DNA from: Clostridia bacterium
GTDB lineage: Bacteria > Bacillota > Clostridia > Oscillospirales > Acutalibacteraceae
Direction: 5' to 3'
Length of the DNA stretch: 48,903 nt
Assembly: GCA_017434855.1 (NCBI GenBank)
Contig: JAFRUA010000014.1
Location: 1 to 48,903, forward strand
Shown here: positions 38,500-46,965 of the stretch, one piece after another
How the letters are laid out: every line of letters starts with the position of its first letter
Position numbering within the stretch: position 1 is the first letter of the stretch
Program-made: the position numbers and the translations under genes
The notes under the pieces: model-generated
What the model saw: only the letters and a program-made list of their open reading frames with translations
Databases searched by the model: none
Told to the model about the DNA's origin: nothing

Positions 38500-39558
38500 A
38501 TGAAACGAATCATTTCCATTTTGCTCGTCTTTCTCCTTTGCATCAGCTTTGCCGCGTGCAGCAAGAAAGTCAAATCCATTTCCATCTCAGAAAGTGAAGT
38601 CTCGGTCTATCTGGATGAGACTCATCAGCTCGAATACAAACTTGAACCGGAAAAAGCATCTGCCGACGTAACGTGGGAAAGCTCCGATCCGACTGTTGCA
38701 ACCGTTGACAACAACGGTCTGGTTGCTGCGATCGGGGTCGGCACCGCTTCGATCAAGGTTTCTGCGGGCGATGATATTAGCGCATCCTGCACCGTTACGG
38801 TTTCCAGAAAGGAAATCATAGAGACAAATTATACCACGATAAAAGGATTGTATGTTGACGAATCTTATCGAGACAGCAAAAGCGACGATCTGCGTCTGGT
38901 TTACATGGTATACACAGTGAAAACCGATTCGGAAAATCTGAAAGTCAGCAGCATTACACAACACATCATCGTTGACGACATCAACGACTATACTGCGGAA
39001 CATATTCCGGATGTCAACCGGTATATGGATAATTATTATTACAGTTCGTATATTGAGAATGTCTATACGGGAACAGAGTTAAATGTTATCAGCACATTTA
39101 AAATTCCGTCCACAGAACTTGTCGCAGGGAAGGTTTATACATTCTCCAATTCTTACATTCCCGAAACGGAAAATCTTTGCTTCTTCTCCGATCATGTAAA
39201 GACCTTCAAAACCGCGGAGGAGCTTGCAAAGGAGATCGATCCGGAAGGGTACAAGAGCGAGCTTGATAAACAAAAGCCCGCAGACAGCGAAACGGAAGCA
39301 AAGGTAAAGAATCAACTGTATCAGTATGATTTTAACTTTTATGTAAACAACACTTCCTATAAGCTCAGTTTCTCTTCTCCGAATCGCTTCACACTTCGTA
39401 CTGCATACAACACAAGCTCAGGTACATATGTCGTAAAGAACGGTTACGTTTCCATTACACACGACAGCAACAACGAAACCATTGATATTCCATATGACTT
39501 CAAAGAAAACGGAGACATTAATCTGCACACAGCTGAAGCGTTTGATGTCAAAGGATAA
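38500..39558 (+). CDS. Lipoprotein with a bacterial Ig-like (Big2) domain
   Basis: 352 aa. Lipobox FAAC with C20. Big2 domain about 25-102 (SISISESEVSVYLDETHQLE, then VTWESSDPTVATVDNNGLVA and a final CTVTVSR). The rest (105-352) is polar, Tyr/Asn-rich and not recognised; it seems to be two beta-rich parts separated by a charged helix (about 240-270). Lower GC and AT-rich codons compared with the neighbours suggest later acquisition. Surface-anchored; ligand unknown. Confidence 0.8.
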   Translation: MKRIISILLVFLLCISFAACSKKVKSISISESEVSVYLDETHQLEYKLEPEKASADVTWESSDPTVATVDNNGLVAAIGVGTASIKVSAGDDISASCTVTVSRKEIIETNYTTIKGLYVDESYRDSKSDDLRLVYMVYTVKTDSENLKVSSITQHIIVDDINDYTAEHIPDVNRYMDNYYYSSYIENVYTGTELNVISTFKIPSTELVAGKVYTFSNSYIPETENLCFFSDHVKTFKTAEELAKEIDPEGYKSELDKQKPADSETEAKVKNQLYQYDFNFYVNNTSYKLSFSSPNRFTLRTAYNTSSGTYVVKNGYVSITHDSNNETIDIPYDFKENGDINLHTAEAFDVKG

Positions 39559-39611
39559 TCGCTTGAACACGGATATACTGAAAAAAGAATCAAGAATCTG
39601 CCAGGTCGGAA

Positions 39612-39642
39612 AGTCGGCGAAGTTCTCGCCGGCTTTTCTTTT
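39612..39642 (+). terminator. Terminator of the Big2 lipoprotein gene
   Basis: GTCGGCGA pairs with TCGCCGGC around AGTTC, followed by TTTTCTTTT. Confidence 0.72.
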
Positions 39643-39661
39643 GCCTTTTTTGTTTTTTCAA

Positions 39662-39690
39662 TTGTCTTTTTCTTTAATCTGTGTTATAAT
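39662..39690 (+). promoter_or_regulatory. Promoter of the flavodiiron gene
   Basis: TTGTCT (39662-39667), 17-bp spacer ending TGTGT, TATAAT (39685-39690). Confidence 0.75.
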
Positions 39691-39723
39691 AAACCGAAAT
39701 CAATGAAATGTGAGGGATTGCTT

Positions 39724-41514
39724 ATGAACATCACCGATTCCATCCGCTACGTCGGCGTCAACGACCATCAGCTTGACCTGTTTGAGGGCCAGTACATCGT
39801 GCCGAACGGCATGGCCTACAACTCCTATGTCATCCTGGACGAAAAAACCGCCGTCATGGACAGCGTCGATAAAAACTTCACCCATGAATGGATGGACAAC
39901 ATCGCCGCCGCGCTGGGCGGAAAAGCGCCGGATTATCTGATCGTGCAGCACATGGAGCCGGACCATTCCGCCAACATCATGAACTTTGCCAAGGCGTACC
40001 CGAACGCGACGATCGTCAGCTCGGCCAAGGCCTTCACCATGATGCAGAATTTCTTCGGTACCGATTTCAGCGACCGGCGCATCGTGGTCAAAGAGGGCGA
40101 CGTGCTGTCGCTCGGCAAGCATGAACTGACCTTTATCGCCGCGCCGATGGTCCACTGGCCGGAGGTCATCCTGACCTATGACAAGACTGAAAAGGCACTG
40201 TTCTCTGCCGATGCGTTCGGCAAGTTCGGCGCGCTGGACGTCGAGGAGGATTGGGCGTGCGAGGCCCGCCGCTATTACTTCGGCATCGTCGGCAAGTATG
40301 GGATGCAGGTGCAGGCGCTGCTCAAAAAGGCCGCCGCGCTGGAGATCGAAAAAATTCTGCCGCTGCACGGCCCCATGCTGACCGAAAACCTCGGGTATTA
40401 TCTGAATCTCTACAACACATGGTCATCCTACGGTGTGGAGAGCGACGGCATCGCGATCTTTTATACGTCCGTGTACGGCAACACCAAAAAGGCGGTGGAG
40501 CTGCTGGCAGACAAGCTCAAGGCAAAGGGCTGCCCCAAGGTCGCCGTCAGCGACCTTGCCCGCGACGACATGGCGGAGTGCGTGGAGGACGCTTTCCGGT
40601 ACGGCCGCATCGTGCTGGCCACCACGACCTACAACGCCGACATCTTCCCGTTCATGCGCGAATTTATTCTGGACCTGACGGAGCGCAATTTCCAGAACAA
40701 GACCGTTGCCCTGATCGAAAACGGCTCCTGGGCGCCGATGGCTGCCAAGACCATGAAAAAGATGCTGGAAGGCTGCAAAAACCTGACCTTCACCGACACA
40801 ACGGTCAAGATCACCTCCGCGCTCAACGACATCTCGAAGCAGCAGATCGAGGACCTTGCCGCCGAGCTGTGCAAGGACTATCTGGCGCAGCACGATGAAA
40901 CGGCAAACAAGAACGACCTGACGGCGCTGTTCAACATCGGCTACGGCCTGTATGTTGTGACTTCCAACGACGGCAAGAAGGACAATGGCCTGATCGTCAA
41001 CACCGTGTCGCAGGTGACCAACACGCCGAACCGCATCGCCGTCACGATCAACAAGGACAATTATTCCCACCACGTCATCAAGCAGACGGGAAAGATGAAC
41101 GTCAACTGCCTGTCGGTGGAAGCGCCGTTCAAGGTGTTTGAGACCTTCGGTTTCCAGAGCGGCCGCACAGTCGACAAGTTCAAGGACTGCGAACCTCTGC
41201 GGTCCGACAACGGGCTGGTCTTTTTGCCGAAGTACATCAACGCGCTGCTGTCGCTGAAGGTGGAGGACTATGTGGACCTGGACACCCACGGCATGTTCAT
41301 CTGCACCGTGACTGAGGCCCGCGTGCTTTCCGACAAAGAAACAATGACCTATACCTACTATCAGAACAACGTCAAGCCCAAGCCGAAAACCGAGGGCAAA
41401 AAGGGCTTTGTGTGCAAGATCTGCGGCTATGTTTACGAGGGTGACGAGCTGCCCGACGATTTCATCTGCCCACTTTGCAAGCACGGCGCGGCAGATTTTG
41501 AGCCGATCGCCTGA
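39724..41514 (+). CDS. Four-module flavodiiron protein (MBL, flavodoxin, flavin reductase, rubredoxin)
   Basis: 596 aa. Residues 1-250: diiron metallo-beta-lactamase domain with H76-M-E78-P-D80-H81, then APMVHWPEV, FSADAFGKFG and LPLHGP as further ligand positions. About 250-395: flavodoxin, FMN loop YTSVYGNT. About 400-545: flavin-reductase domain (NTVSQVTNTPNRIAVTINK). 560-596: rubredoxin with C564xxC567 and C582xxC585. It would reduce O2 to water or NO to N2O using its own electron-transfer chain, protecting an anaerobe. Start at 39724 rather than 39703 (TGAGGG upstream). A complete relay in one chain is less common than the two-domain form. Confidence 0.92.
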   Translation: MNITDSIRYVGVNDHQLDLFEGQYIVPNGMAYNSYVILDEKTAVMDSVDKNFTHEWMDNIAAALGGKAPDYLIVQHMEPDHSANIMNFAKAYPNATIVSSAKAFTMMQNFFGTDFSDRRIVVKEGDVLSLGKHELTFIAAPMVHWPEVILTYDKTEKALFSADAFGKFGALDVEEDWACEARRYYFGIVGKYGMQVQALLKKAAALEIEKILPLHGPMLTENLGYYLNLYNTWSSYGVESDGIAIFYTSVYGNTKKAVELLADKLKAKGCPKVAVSDLARDDMAECVEDAFRYGRIVLATTTYNADIFPFMREFILDLTERNFQNKTVALIENGSWAPMAAKTMKKMLEGCKNLTFTDTTVKITSALNDISKQQIEDLAAELCKDYLAQHDETANKNDLTALFNIGYGLYVVTSNDGKKDNGLIVNTVSQVTNTPNRIAVTINKDNYSHHVIKQTGKMNVNCLSVEAPFKVFETFGFQSGRTVDKFKDCEPLRSDNGLVFLPKYINALLSLKVEDYVDLDTHGMFICTVTEARVLSDKETMTYTYYQNNVKPKPKTEGKKGFVCKICGYVYEGDELPDDFICPLCKHGAADFEPIA

Positions 41515-41530
41515 GGGAAAATAAAAATCG

Positions 41531-41571
41531 CACGGACCGGGAAGGGGAACTTCGCCGGTCCGTGTTTCTGT
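41531..41571 (+). terminator. Terminator after the flavodiiron gene
   Basis: CACGGACCGG (41531-41540) pairs with CCGGTCCGTG (41555-41564), then TTTCTGTTT. Confidence 0.78.
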
Positions 41572-41625
41572 TTGCGGTACAAAAAAGAGGCAGGGGAGAA
41601 GCCTGCCTCTGAATGTTGGGGTTGC

Positions 41626-42873
41626 TTATTTCTTTTCCAGCGCGCCCTCGTCCACCTTTTCAAGGAACTTGGCGGAAACGGCAAAGCAGTCGGCCATGCC
41701 TTCCTCGTTCATGTTGTCCCAGGTGTCGCGGCGGGTGTGGTAGTAATTTTCAAGCTTGTGGTTCAGGCCGGTGATGCCGCCGGAGCGAAAGCCCTTCTTG
41801 ACAAATGCGGCGTCGTCGGTCGCGCCGCCCATCGGCGGAACCATGCCCTTTTTGCAGAAGATGCCGAGGTCCTGCGCCGCTTCCATAAACAGGTCGCAGA
41901 TCTCTTTGTCGGTCTTGACGGTGCCGTTCAGGTTGCGATAGTTCGCCATGAGCTGCTTCGGGTCATAGATGGTGTCATAGGACAGGATATAGGTCGGGAC
42001 GTCCTGGAACTCGCCCTGGTGCGCATCGCCCCAGGCCAGTGCGCCGCGCAAACCAGCCTCTTCGGACCCGGTGATGATGACGCCGACTTCGGTGTTTTCA
42101 AATGTGATGCCCTCGTCCTGCAGCATCTTCATCAGTGCGATGCCCATGTAGCAGCCGGACAGGTTGTCGTTGGCGCCGTCGACCACGCGGCGTTCGTTCC
42201 ACAGGAAGAACAGGCCGATCCAAAGCGGCACAAAGGGGATCAGCGCCCAGATGGCCCAGCCCCAAAGCGGGGACGCGGTGCTCATGACGCCGACGGGGCC
42301 TTCTGTCACGGTGCGGATGATTGAAAGTGCGAGGTAATAGAACGCGCCCAAAAAACCGAGGATGGCGTGACTTTCAAACCCGACGCCGCCCAGCGCATAG
42401 TTGACGGGCCATTCCCAGGCCGCGTCCACATGGCCGTTAAAGAACACGCGGCGCTTCACTTCGCCGGTCGGCTTTTTGATCGCGGTGACGTTGTGGCCGG
42501 TCTTTTCGGGGAAGAGCCTGTCAACGAATTTCCAATACAGACCGAACTGCAGCACGGCCAGCACCAGACCGAAGACGATCAGCACGATGGACGCCACGGG
42601 CAGGAAGAACAGCAGCGCAGACGCCGCCAGCATGCACGTCACGGTGATATAGATCCAGCCATAGAACGAACCGGGATTTTCTTTGAACGATTCCAGCTCG
42701 GCGCTGTCGCAGCCGCACTGTTCTTTCAGAACCTTTGCCATATATTTGCAGCCCTCCAGCTCACCTTCGGAGCCGGGGTCGCGCTTCGGCAGATTTTTGC
42801 AGATATAGGTGATCTCGTCATGGATATACTTTGCAGCTTTGGCTTTTTGGTCGATGATGGATTGCAGTTTCAT
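41626..42873 (-). CDS. Membrane-spanning M28-family metallopeptidase
   Basis: 415 aa. The zinc-peptidase domain is split by membrane segments: N-terminal part 1-75, two spans (about 78-118), NGHVDAAWEW (first metal His/Asp, about 146-155), another two spans (about 175-225), then DGANDNLSG (bridging Asp), TGSEEAGLRGA (catalytic and metal Glu) and YHTRRDTWDNM (last His). All M28 ligand positions appear present. Likely an aminopeptidase acting near the membrane. Start at 42873, with GAAGGAGGA 8 nt upstream; a second ATG at 42891 lies before the ribosome site. Confidence 0.8.
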   Translation of the reverse strand: MKLQSIIDQKAKAAKYIHDEITYICKNLPKRDPGSEGELEGCKYMAKVLKEQCGCDSAELESFKENPGSFYGWIYITVTCMLAASALLFFLPVASIVLIVFGLVLAVLQFGLYWKFVDRLFPEKTGHNVTAIKKPTGEVKRRVFFNGHVDAAWEWPVNYALGGVGFESHAILGFLGAFYYLALSIIRTVTEGPVGVMSTASPLWGWAIWALIPFVPLWIGLFFLWNERRVVDGANDNLSGCYMGIALMKMLQDEGITFENTEVGVIITGSEEAGLRGALAWGDAHQGEFQDVPTYILSYDTIYDPKQLMANYRNLNGTVKTDKEICDLFMEAAQDLGIFCKKGMVPPMGGATDDAAFVKKGFRSGGITGLNHKLENYYHTRRDTWDNMNEEGMADCFAVSAKFLEKVDEGALEKK

Positions 42874-42903
42874 TTCAAAGTCCTCCTTCAAAAATCTGTC
42901 ATA

Positions 42904-42932
42904 ATTTTAACAAATTTTATGAAGAGTGTCAA
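42904..42932 (-). promoter_or_regulatory. Promoter of the M28 peptidase gene
   Basis: Minus strand TTGACA (42932-42927), 17-bp spacer, TAAAAT (42909-42904). Confidence 0.75.
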
Positions 42933-42987
42933 GATGATTCTATGCATTTCCTTGCGTTTTCACAGTTTTTTTACATTGAACGAATAC

Positions 42988-43020
42988 AAAAAGGCACCGG
43001 CCGCTTTTACGGTCGATGCC
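42988..43020 (-). terminator. Terminator downstream of tsf and the 23-codon frame
   Basis: Minus strand GGCATCGACCG pairs with CGGCCGGTGCC around TAAAAG, with a TTTTT tail (42992-42988). Confidence 0.72.
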
Positions 43021-43046
43021 TGTTGTCGATTGCTTTTTCGGTCAGA

Positions 43047-43118
43047 TTACGCTTTCACCGGCAGCCAGTTGAGCAGCAGGAGATAAAACGCCTGAAACAG
43101 TCTGATCAGTGCCTGCAT
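43047..43118 (-). CDS. Possible 23-residue hydrophobic peptide downstream of tsf
   Basis: Reads MQALIRLFQAFYLLLLNWLP then VKA. AAAGGAAG lies about 10 nt upstream. It sits 32 bp after the tsf stop and before a terminator, so it would be on the tsf transcript. It looks like the amphipathic C-terminal tails of secreted proteins in this window. Could be chance; the good ribosome site and its position argue for a gene. Confidence 0.4.
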   Translation of the reverse strand: MQALIRLFQAFYLLLLNWLPVKA

Positions 43119-43149
43119 CCGAATCGCTTCCTTTCACTGAAGGGGATGA

Positions 43150-44256
43150 TTATTTCACCATGCTTGCGATTTCCGCAGCAAAGTTGTCGGCCTTCTTTTC
43201 AATGCCTTCGCCGCGCTGGAAGCGGGTGAAGCCGGTGACCTTGATGTCTGCGCCAAGCTTTTTGGCAACGTCGGCCACATAGCCGCTCACATTGCCGTCA
43301 AACAGATCGGAGCGCACAAACACCTGGTTCAGCAGGCAGATCTCTTTGATCTGCTTGTTGATGCGGCCGTCGACCGCCTTGCCGAAGATGACGTCGTTCA
43401 CAAACAGATCCTTGAGCGAGACCGCAACCTCGGCCAGCTTCGCAACGCCTTCCTTGGACAGGAAGTTGAACAGGAACTTGTTGTTTTTCTGCTCTTCATA
43501 AGCAGAAGCGTCTTCGTCGCTCCAGAGCTTTTCGGAAAGCACCTTGTCAAAGACCTTCTTCAGAATCGGCTTCGGCAGAGAGTCGGGCTTATTGAGCGCG
43601 CTTTCGATCGTGATGGTCTTCATCTTTGCAAGCTCATCGGCGGTGATGTCGCTTTCGCTGAGGTATTCAGGACTCATGGCCGCAACCTGCATGGCAATGT
43701 TTTTGCCCATGGCGACAAATTCGTCCTTCGCAGCCGTTGCGTCGTCGGTCTCAAAGCGAACCATGACGCCCACGGCGCCGCCGGCATGGATATAGGTTTC
43801 CACAACGCCTTCCACACGCGCAAAGCGGCGGACCTTCATGTTTTCACGGATGGCAAGGAAGAGCTCCTGCACCGCTTCTTCCACGGTCTCGGTCCCGTCG
43901 GCGATCGTTTCCTTCAGCAGAGCGTCAACATCGGCCGGGTTCTTTTCGGCAACGGTCTTGGCGATTCTGTTTGCAAGCGCGACGAAGTCCGGGTTCTTCG
44001 CGACGAAGTCGGTCTCGCAGTTCACTTCGACCAGAACGCCGACCTTGTTCTCTTTGTCGTTATAAGCGACAACAACGCCTTCTGCCGCCACGCGGGACGA
44101 CTTTTTCTGCTGGGTGGCAAGACCTCTTTCTTTGAGAATCTCAACGGCCTTGTCCATGTCGCCCTCGGCCTCGACCAGGGCTTTTTTGCACTCCATCATG
44201 CCCACGCCGGTCTTTTCGCGCAGAGCCTGAACGTCTTTTGCGGTAAATGCTGCCAT
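43150..44256 (-). CDS. tsf: Translation elongation factor Ts
   Basis: 368 aa. N-terminal UBA-like domain MAAFTAKDVQALREKTGVGM, the nucleotide-exchange motif T82-DFV in CETDFVAKN, and an extended C-terminal dimerisation region. It recycles EF-Tu from GDP to GTP form. It is longer than E. coli EF-Ts (about 280), mostly by a ~60-residue insertion/extension after residue 200. Follows rpsB as in most bacteria, with a terminator hairpin between them. Confidence 0.95.
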   Translation of the reverse strand: MAAFTAKDVQALREKTGVGMMECKKALVEAEGDMDKAVEILKERGLATQQKKSSRVAAEGVVVAYNDKENKVGVLVEVNCETDFVAKNPDFVALANRIAKTVAEKNPADVDALLKETIADGTETVEEAVQELFLAIRENMKVRRFARVEGVVETYIHAGGAVGVMVRFETDDATAAKDEFVAMGKNIAMQVAAMSPEYLSESDITADELAKMKTITIESALNKPDSLPKPILKKVFDKVLSEKLWSDEDASAYEEQKNNKFLFNFLSKEGVAKLAEVAVSLKDLFVNDVIFGKAVDGRINKQIKEICLLNQVFVRSDLFDGNVSGYVADVAKKLGADIKVTGFTRFQRGEGIEKKADNFAAEIASMVK

Positions 44257-44325
44257 AGTATATTCCTCCAGAAATCAATTTATTTGGCACAAAGAGAGGA
44301 ACAAGTCGCTGTTGAATGTTCCTCT

Positions 44326-44356
44326 TGAAAAAAGCCCGCAGATGAATACGGGCTTC
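44326..44356 (-). terminator. Terminator or attenuator between rpsB and tsf
   Basis: Minus strand AGCCCG (44354-44349) pairs with CGGGCT (44338-44333), followed by TTTTTTC. It would lower tsf relative to rpsB. Confidence 0.7.
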
Positions 44357-44364
44357 GGGTTGTT

Positions 44365-45099
44365 TTATTCGGCGGCGGCCTCTTCGGCGGCCGGAGCTTC
44401 GGCGGGCGCGTTGGATTCGCCCTGCTTGCCCTCGATGATGGCGTCGGCCATGGCGCCGGAGATCAGGCGCACGGCGCGGATGGCGTCGTCGTTGCCGGGG
44501 ATGACGTAATCGACTTCGTCCGGGTCACAGTTGGTGTCGACGATCGCAATGATGGGGATGCCGAGCTTGTGCGCTTCGGCGACGGCGATCTTTTCCTTGC
44601 GCGGGTCCACGATAAAGATCGCGGCCGGCTGCTTTTTCATACCGGTGATGCCGCCCATGAACTTTTCAAGCTTTTCGATCTCAAGGTTGAGCTTGATGAC
44701 TTCCTTCTTGGGAAGCATGGCAAACGTGCCGTCCTGCTCCATCGTCTTGAGCTGGGCCAGGCGCTTGATGCGCTTTTGGATGGTGTTGAAGTTGGTGAGC
44801 ATACCGCCGAGCCAACGGGCGTTGACATAGGGCATGCCGCAGCGGGTCGCTTCCTCACGGATGGAGTCCATCGCCTGCTTTTTGGTACCGACGAAAAGCA
44901 CTTCGCCGCCGTTTTCGGAAACCTCGCGCACGAACGCATAAGCTTCCTCCAGCTTCTTCACCGTCTTTTGCAGATCGATGATGTAGATGCCGTTCCGTTC
45001 TGTGAAGATGTACTCTGCCATCTTCGGGTTCCAGCGTCTGGTCTGATGTCCGAAATGGACGCCCGCTTCCAGAAGCTGCTTCATTGATACAACTGCCAT
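44365..45099 (-). CDS. rpsB: Ribosomal protein S2
   Basis: 244 aa. Begins [20 protein letters not shown], with the S2 signature [18 protein letters not shown] and a second signature near 160-185 ([19 protein letters not shown]). The C-terminal 18 residues are Ala/Glu-rich ([14 protein letters not shown]), typical of clostridial S2. Start at 45099 has GGAGG 8 nt upstream. Part of the small ribosomal subunit head; first gene of the rpsB-tsf unit. Confidence 0.96.
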   Translation of the reverse strand: MAVVSMKQLLEAGVHFGHQTRRWNPKMAEYIFTERNGIYIIDLQKTVKKLEEAYAFVREVSENGGEVLFVGTKKQAMDSIREEATRCGMPYVNARWLGGMLTNFNTIQKRIKRLAQLKTMEQDGTFAMLPKKEVIKLNLEIEKLEKFMGGITGMKKQPAAIFIVDPRKEKIAVAEAHKLGIPIIAIVDTNCDPDEVDYVIPGNDDAIRAVRLISGAMADAIIEGKQGESNAPAEAPAAEEAAAE

Positions 45100-45205
45100 G
45101 TTTGTATCCTCCTTCATAGTTTTTTAACCACCGCGGGTTCAAAGGCTGCCGCACGCCGAACGGCGCGAACCGGGCAGACAATCCCCCGCGTGCGATATCC
45201 GAGAC
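45100..45205 (-). promoter_or_regulatory. Structured rpsB leader
   Basis: The leader of about 100 nt can fold: GCACGC/GCGTGC-type arms and a CGCGGG...CCCGCG pair enclose TTCGCGCCGTTCGGCG. Ribosomal-protein leaders often hold autoregulatory sites; S2 control here is inference. Confidence 0.35.
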
Positions 45206-45234
45206 ATTATAGCACAGCGTTTTTGAAATTGCAA
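45206..45234 (-). promoter_or_regulatory. Promoter of rpsB
   Basis: Minus strand TTGCAA (45234-45229), 17-bp spacer, TATAAT (45211-45206). Confidence 0.82.
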
Positions 45235-45241
45235 GCACTTT

Positions 45242-45970
45242 TTACAAAAAATTCACCAGTTCTTTTTTTAACCGCTCCATGATCTTTTTTTCCAGCCGTG
45301 AAATATAGCTTTGCGAGATGCCGAGCCGCGATGCGACCTGCTTTTGCGTCAGGGCGGGTCTGCCGTTCAGACCGAAACGAAGTGTCAGGATCTCGCGTTC
45401 CCGCGGCGGCAGCCGGTCAACCAAAACACGCAGGCGCCGGCATTCATCTGCGCGCTCAATGTTGTCAAAGACGGTGTTTTCGTCGCTGCCCAAAACGTCA
45501 GACAGCAGCAGCTCGTTGCCCTCCCAGTCCACATTCAGCGGTTCGTCCAGTGAAAGTTGGGTGCGCCGGCCGGCGCCCTTGCGCAGCACCATAAGGATCT
45601 CGTTTTCGATGCAGCGCGACGCATAGGTTGCCAGCTTGACGTGCTTATCCGGCGAAAAGGTGTTGACCGCTTTGATCAGGCCGAGCGTCCCGATGGAGAT
45701 CAGGTCGTCGGTGCCCACGCCGCTGCTTTCAAATTTTCGCGCCAGATACACGACCAGGCGCAGGTTGCGCACAATGAGCTCTTCCTTGACGCTGTCGTCG
45801 CCGGCGGCCAGCCGCTGCAGCAGTGCGGTCTCTTCCTCCTTGGTCAGCGGCGGGGGCAGGGTTTGCGCCGTGCCTGCGTAAAAAACGGGGGTTTCACCTT
45901 CGGCAAGCAGGCGGCGCAGCGCGGCGGCGGCCCGGGTGAAAAGACTCATTATATTGAAAAGAAAACGCAT
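45242..45970 (-). CDS. sigE: Sporulation sigma factor E
   Basis: 242 aa. Sigma-70 region 2 (about 67-135: LIVRNLRLVVYLARKFESSG, GLIKAVNTF) and region 4 (about 185-238: LPPREREILTLRFGLNG, then an HTH QKQVASRLGISQSYISRLE). The N-terminal ~30 residues (MRFLFNIMSLFTRAAAALRR) form the hydrophobic/basic pro-sequence that keeps sigma-E inactive at the membrane until SpoIIGA removes it. Overlaps spoIIGA by 22 bp; GGAG 8 nt upstream of the ATG. Directs early mother-cell gene expression. sigG, which usually follows in clostridia, is absent here. Confidence 0.95.
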   Translation of the reverse strand: MRFLFNIMSLFTRAAAALRRLLAEGETPVFYAGTAQTLPPPLTKEEETALLQRLAAGDDSVKEELIVRNLRLVVYLARKFESSGVGTDDLISIGTLGLIKAVNTFSPDKHVKLATYASRCIENEILMVLRKGAGRRTQLSLDEPLNVDWEGNELLLSDVLGSDENTVFDNIERADECRRLRVLVDRLPPREREILTLRFGLNGRPALTQKQVASRLGISQSYISRLEKKIMERLKKELVNFL

Positions 45971-46809
45971 TGTGTCAGCTCCTTTTGCGGTGTGGCGGTG
46001 GGGTTGTCAAACAGGCCGGGCGGCAGCAGGGCACGGAACGCGCCGCCGCGCAGCGGTTCGTCTGTCAGGGCAAGAAAAACGTCGCGGGTCGTGAACCGGA
46101 CGCGGGCACCGCGAATCTCCGCCTCTGTGGGGCGAAAGGCGCGCAGCAGCCTGGTGCCGCCCAGCGTTTCGATCGGGACGCAGCGCAGGGGCGTGTCGGT
46201 CCCTGCCAGCAGCGGCACGCAGACCTCGCGCTCGACAAATATGACGGGAAAGCCGGAAAACGGTTCGGTCACGGCGTTGCCCGTGTCCAGCAGCGCGCTG
46301 CAGGTCACGCTGCGGCCGTTCAGCGCCACGGTCAGCGTAAACAGCGCGTCCGGCGGGCGGCGCAGGGCGATCAGCTTCCTTGCCAGCGTGAGCAGCCCGT
46401 AGCACAGCGCCGTGAACAGCACCAGCAGCGGCACGTTCAAATCAAAATAGACCACGCTGCCGAAGCACAGCAGCGACCGCGGGCGCACAAAGAACCACAG
46501 CGCAAACATCAGCCCGGCGAACGCGAAGTTGACGGCAAAGAACGTGGCAAACAAGCGCAGGAACCGCCGCACCGTTCCGCGGCCAAAGGCGACAAAAACC
46601 AGCCCGGCAGCAACGATCACACGGGTCAGTGTCAGCGCCCAGTGCGGCAGCGAACAAAAAATGATCATGGCATAGCCGCCGCCCAGGACCGCGCCGCCTG
46701 TCAGCCGCAGCCGCCGCAGCGGTTCGTGTGACAGCGCCTGCGTCAGCCGCAGCAGAAAGTAGTTCACATAAAGATTGAGAAAGAACAGAATGTCGGCATA
46801 GACGGTCAT
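45949..46809 (-). CDS. spoIIGA: Sigma-E processing peptidase
   Basis: 286 aa. N-terminal half has five membrane spans (about 3-22, 35-55, 58-76, 85-108, 114-142); C-terminal half is an aspartic-protease domain with the catalytic D175-T-G-N motif (corresponding to the D183 of B. subtilis). It cuts the pro-sequence of sigma-E during sporulation after a forespore signal. Start at 46809 with GAGGTG upstream. First gene of the operon with sigE. Confidence 0.92.
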   Translation of the reverse strand: MTVYADILFFLNLYVNYFLLRLTQALSHEPLRRLRLTGGAVLGGGYAMIIFCSLPHWALTLTRVIVAAGLVFVAFGRGTVRRFLRLFATFFAVNFAFAGLMFALWFFVRPRSLLCFGSVVYFDLNVPLLVLFTALCYGLLTLARKLIALRRPPDALFTLTVALNGRSVTCSALLDTGNAVTEPFSGFPVIFVEREVCVPLLAGTDTPLRCVPIETLGGTRLLRAFRPTEAEIRGARVRFTTRDVFLALTDEPLRGGAFRALLPPGLFDNPTATPQKELTQCVFFSI

Positions 46810-46873
46810 GCGGCACCTCGCGAAAGATCATTTGCTTATATTATCCGCGGGGACGTTCAAAAAGTCGGTCGGC

Positions 46874-46888
46874 TTTTGTCTGACAAAA
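46874..46888. promoter_or_regulatory. Palindrome upstream of spoIIGA, possible Spo0A site
   Basis: TTTTGTC-T-GACAAAA is a perfect 15-bp palindrome 65 bp before spoIIGA. Spo0A boxes have a TGTCGAA core, of which TGTC is kept in each arm. spoIIG is a known Spo0A target in Bacillus. A -10-like TAATAT lies at 46843-46838. Confidence 0.3.
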
Positions 46889-46904
46889 ATTTTTTCTCGG
46901 TACA

Positions 46905-46941
46905 CGAAACGACCGGCCGCAGAAAGCGCTCTGCAGCCGGT
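46905..46941 (-). terminator. Terminator-like hairpin after thyX
   Basis: Minus strand ACCGGCTGCAGA pairs with TCTGCGGCCGGT around GCGCTT. The following CGTTTCG is a poor U-tract. Confidence 0.5.
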
Positions 46942-46965
46942 CGGTGGCTTCATTATATACTATTT

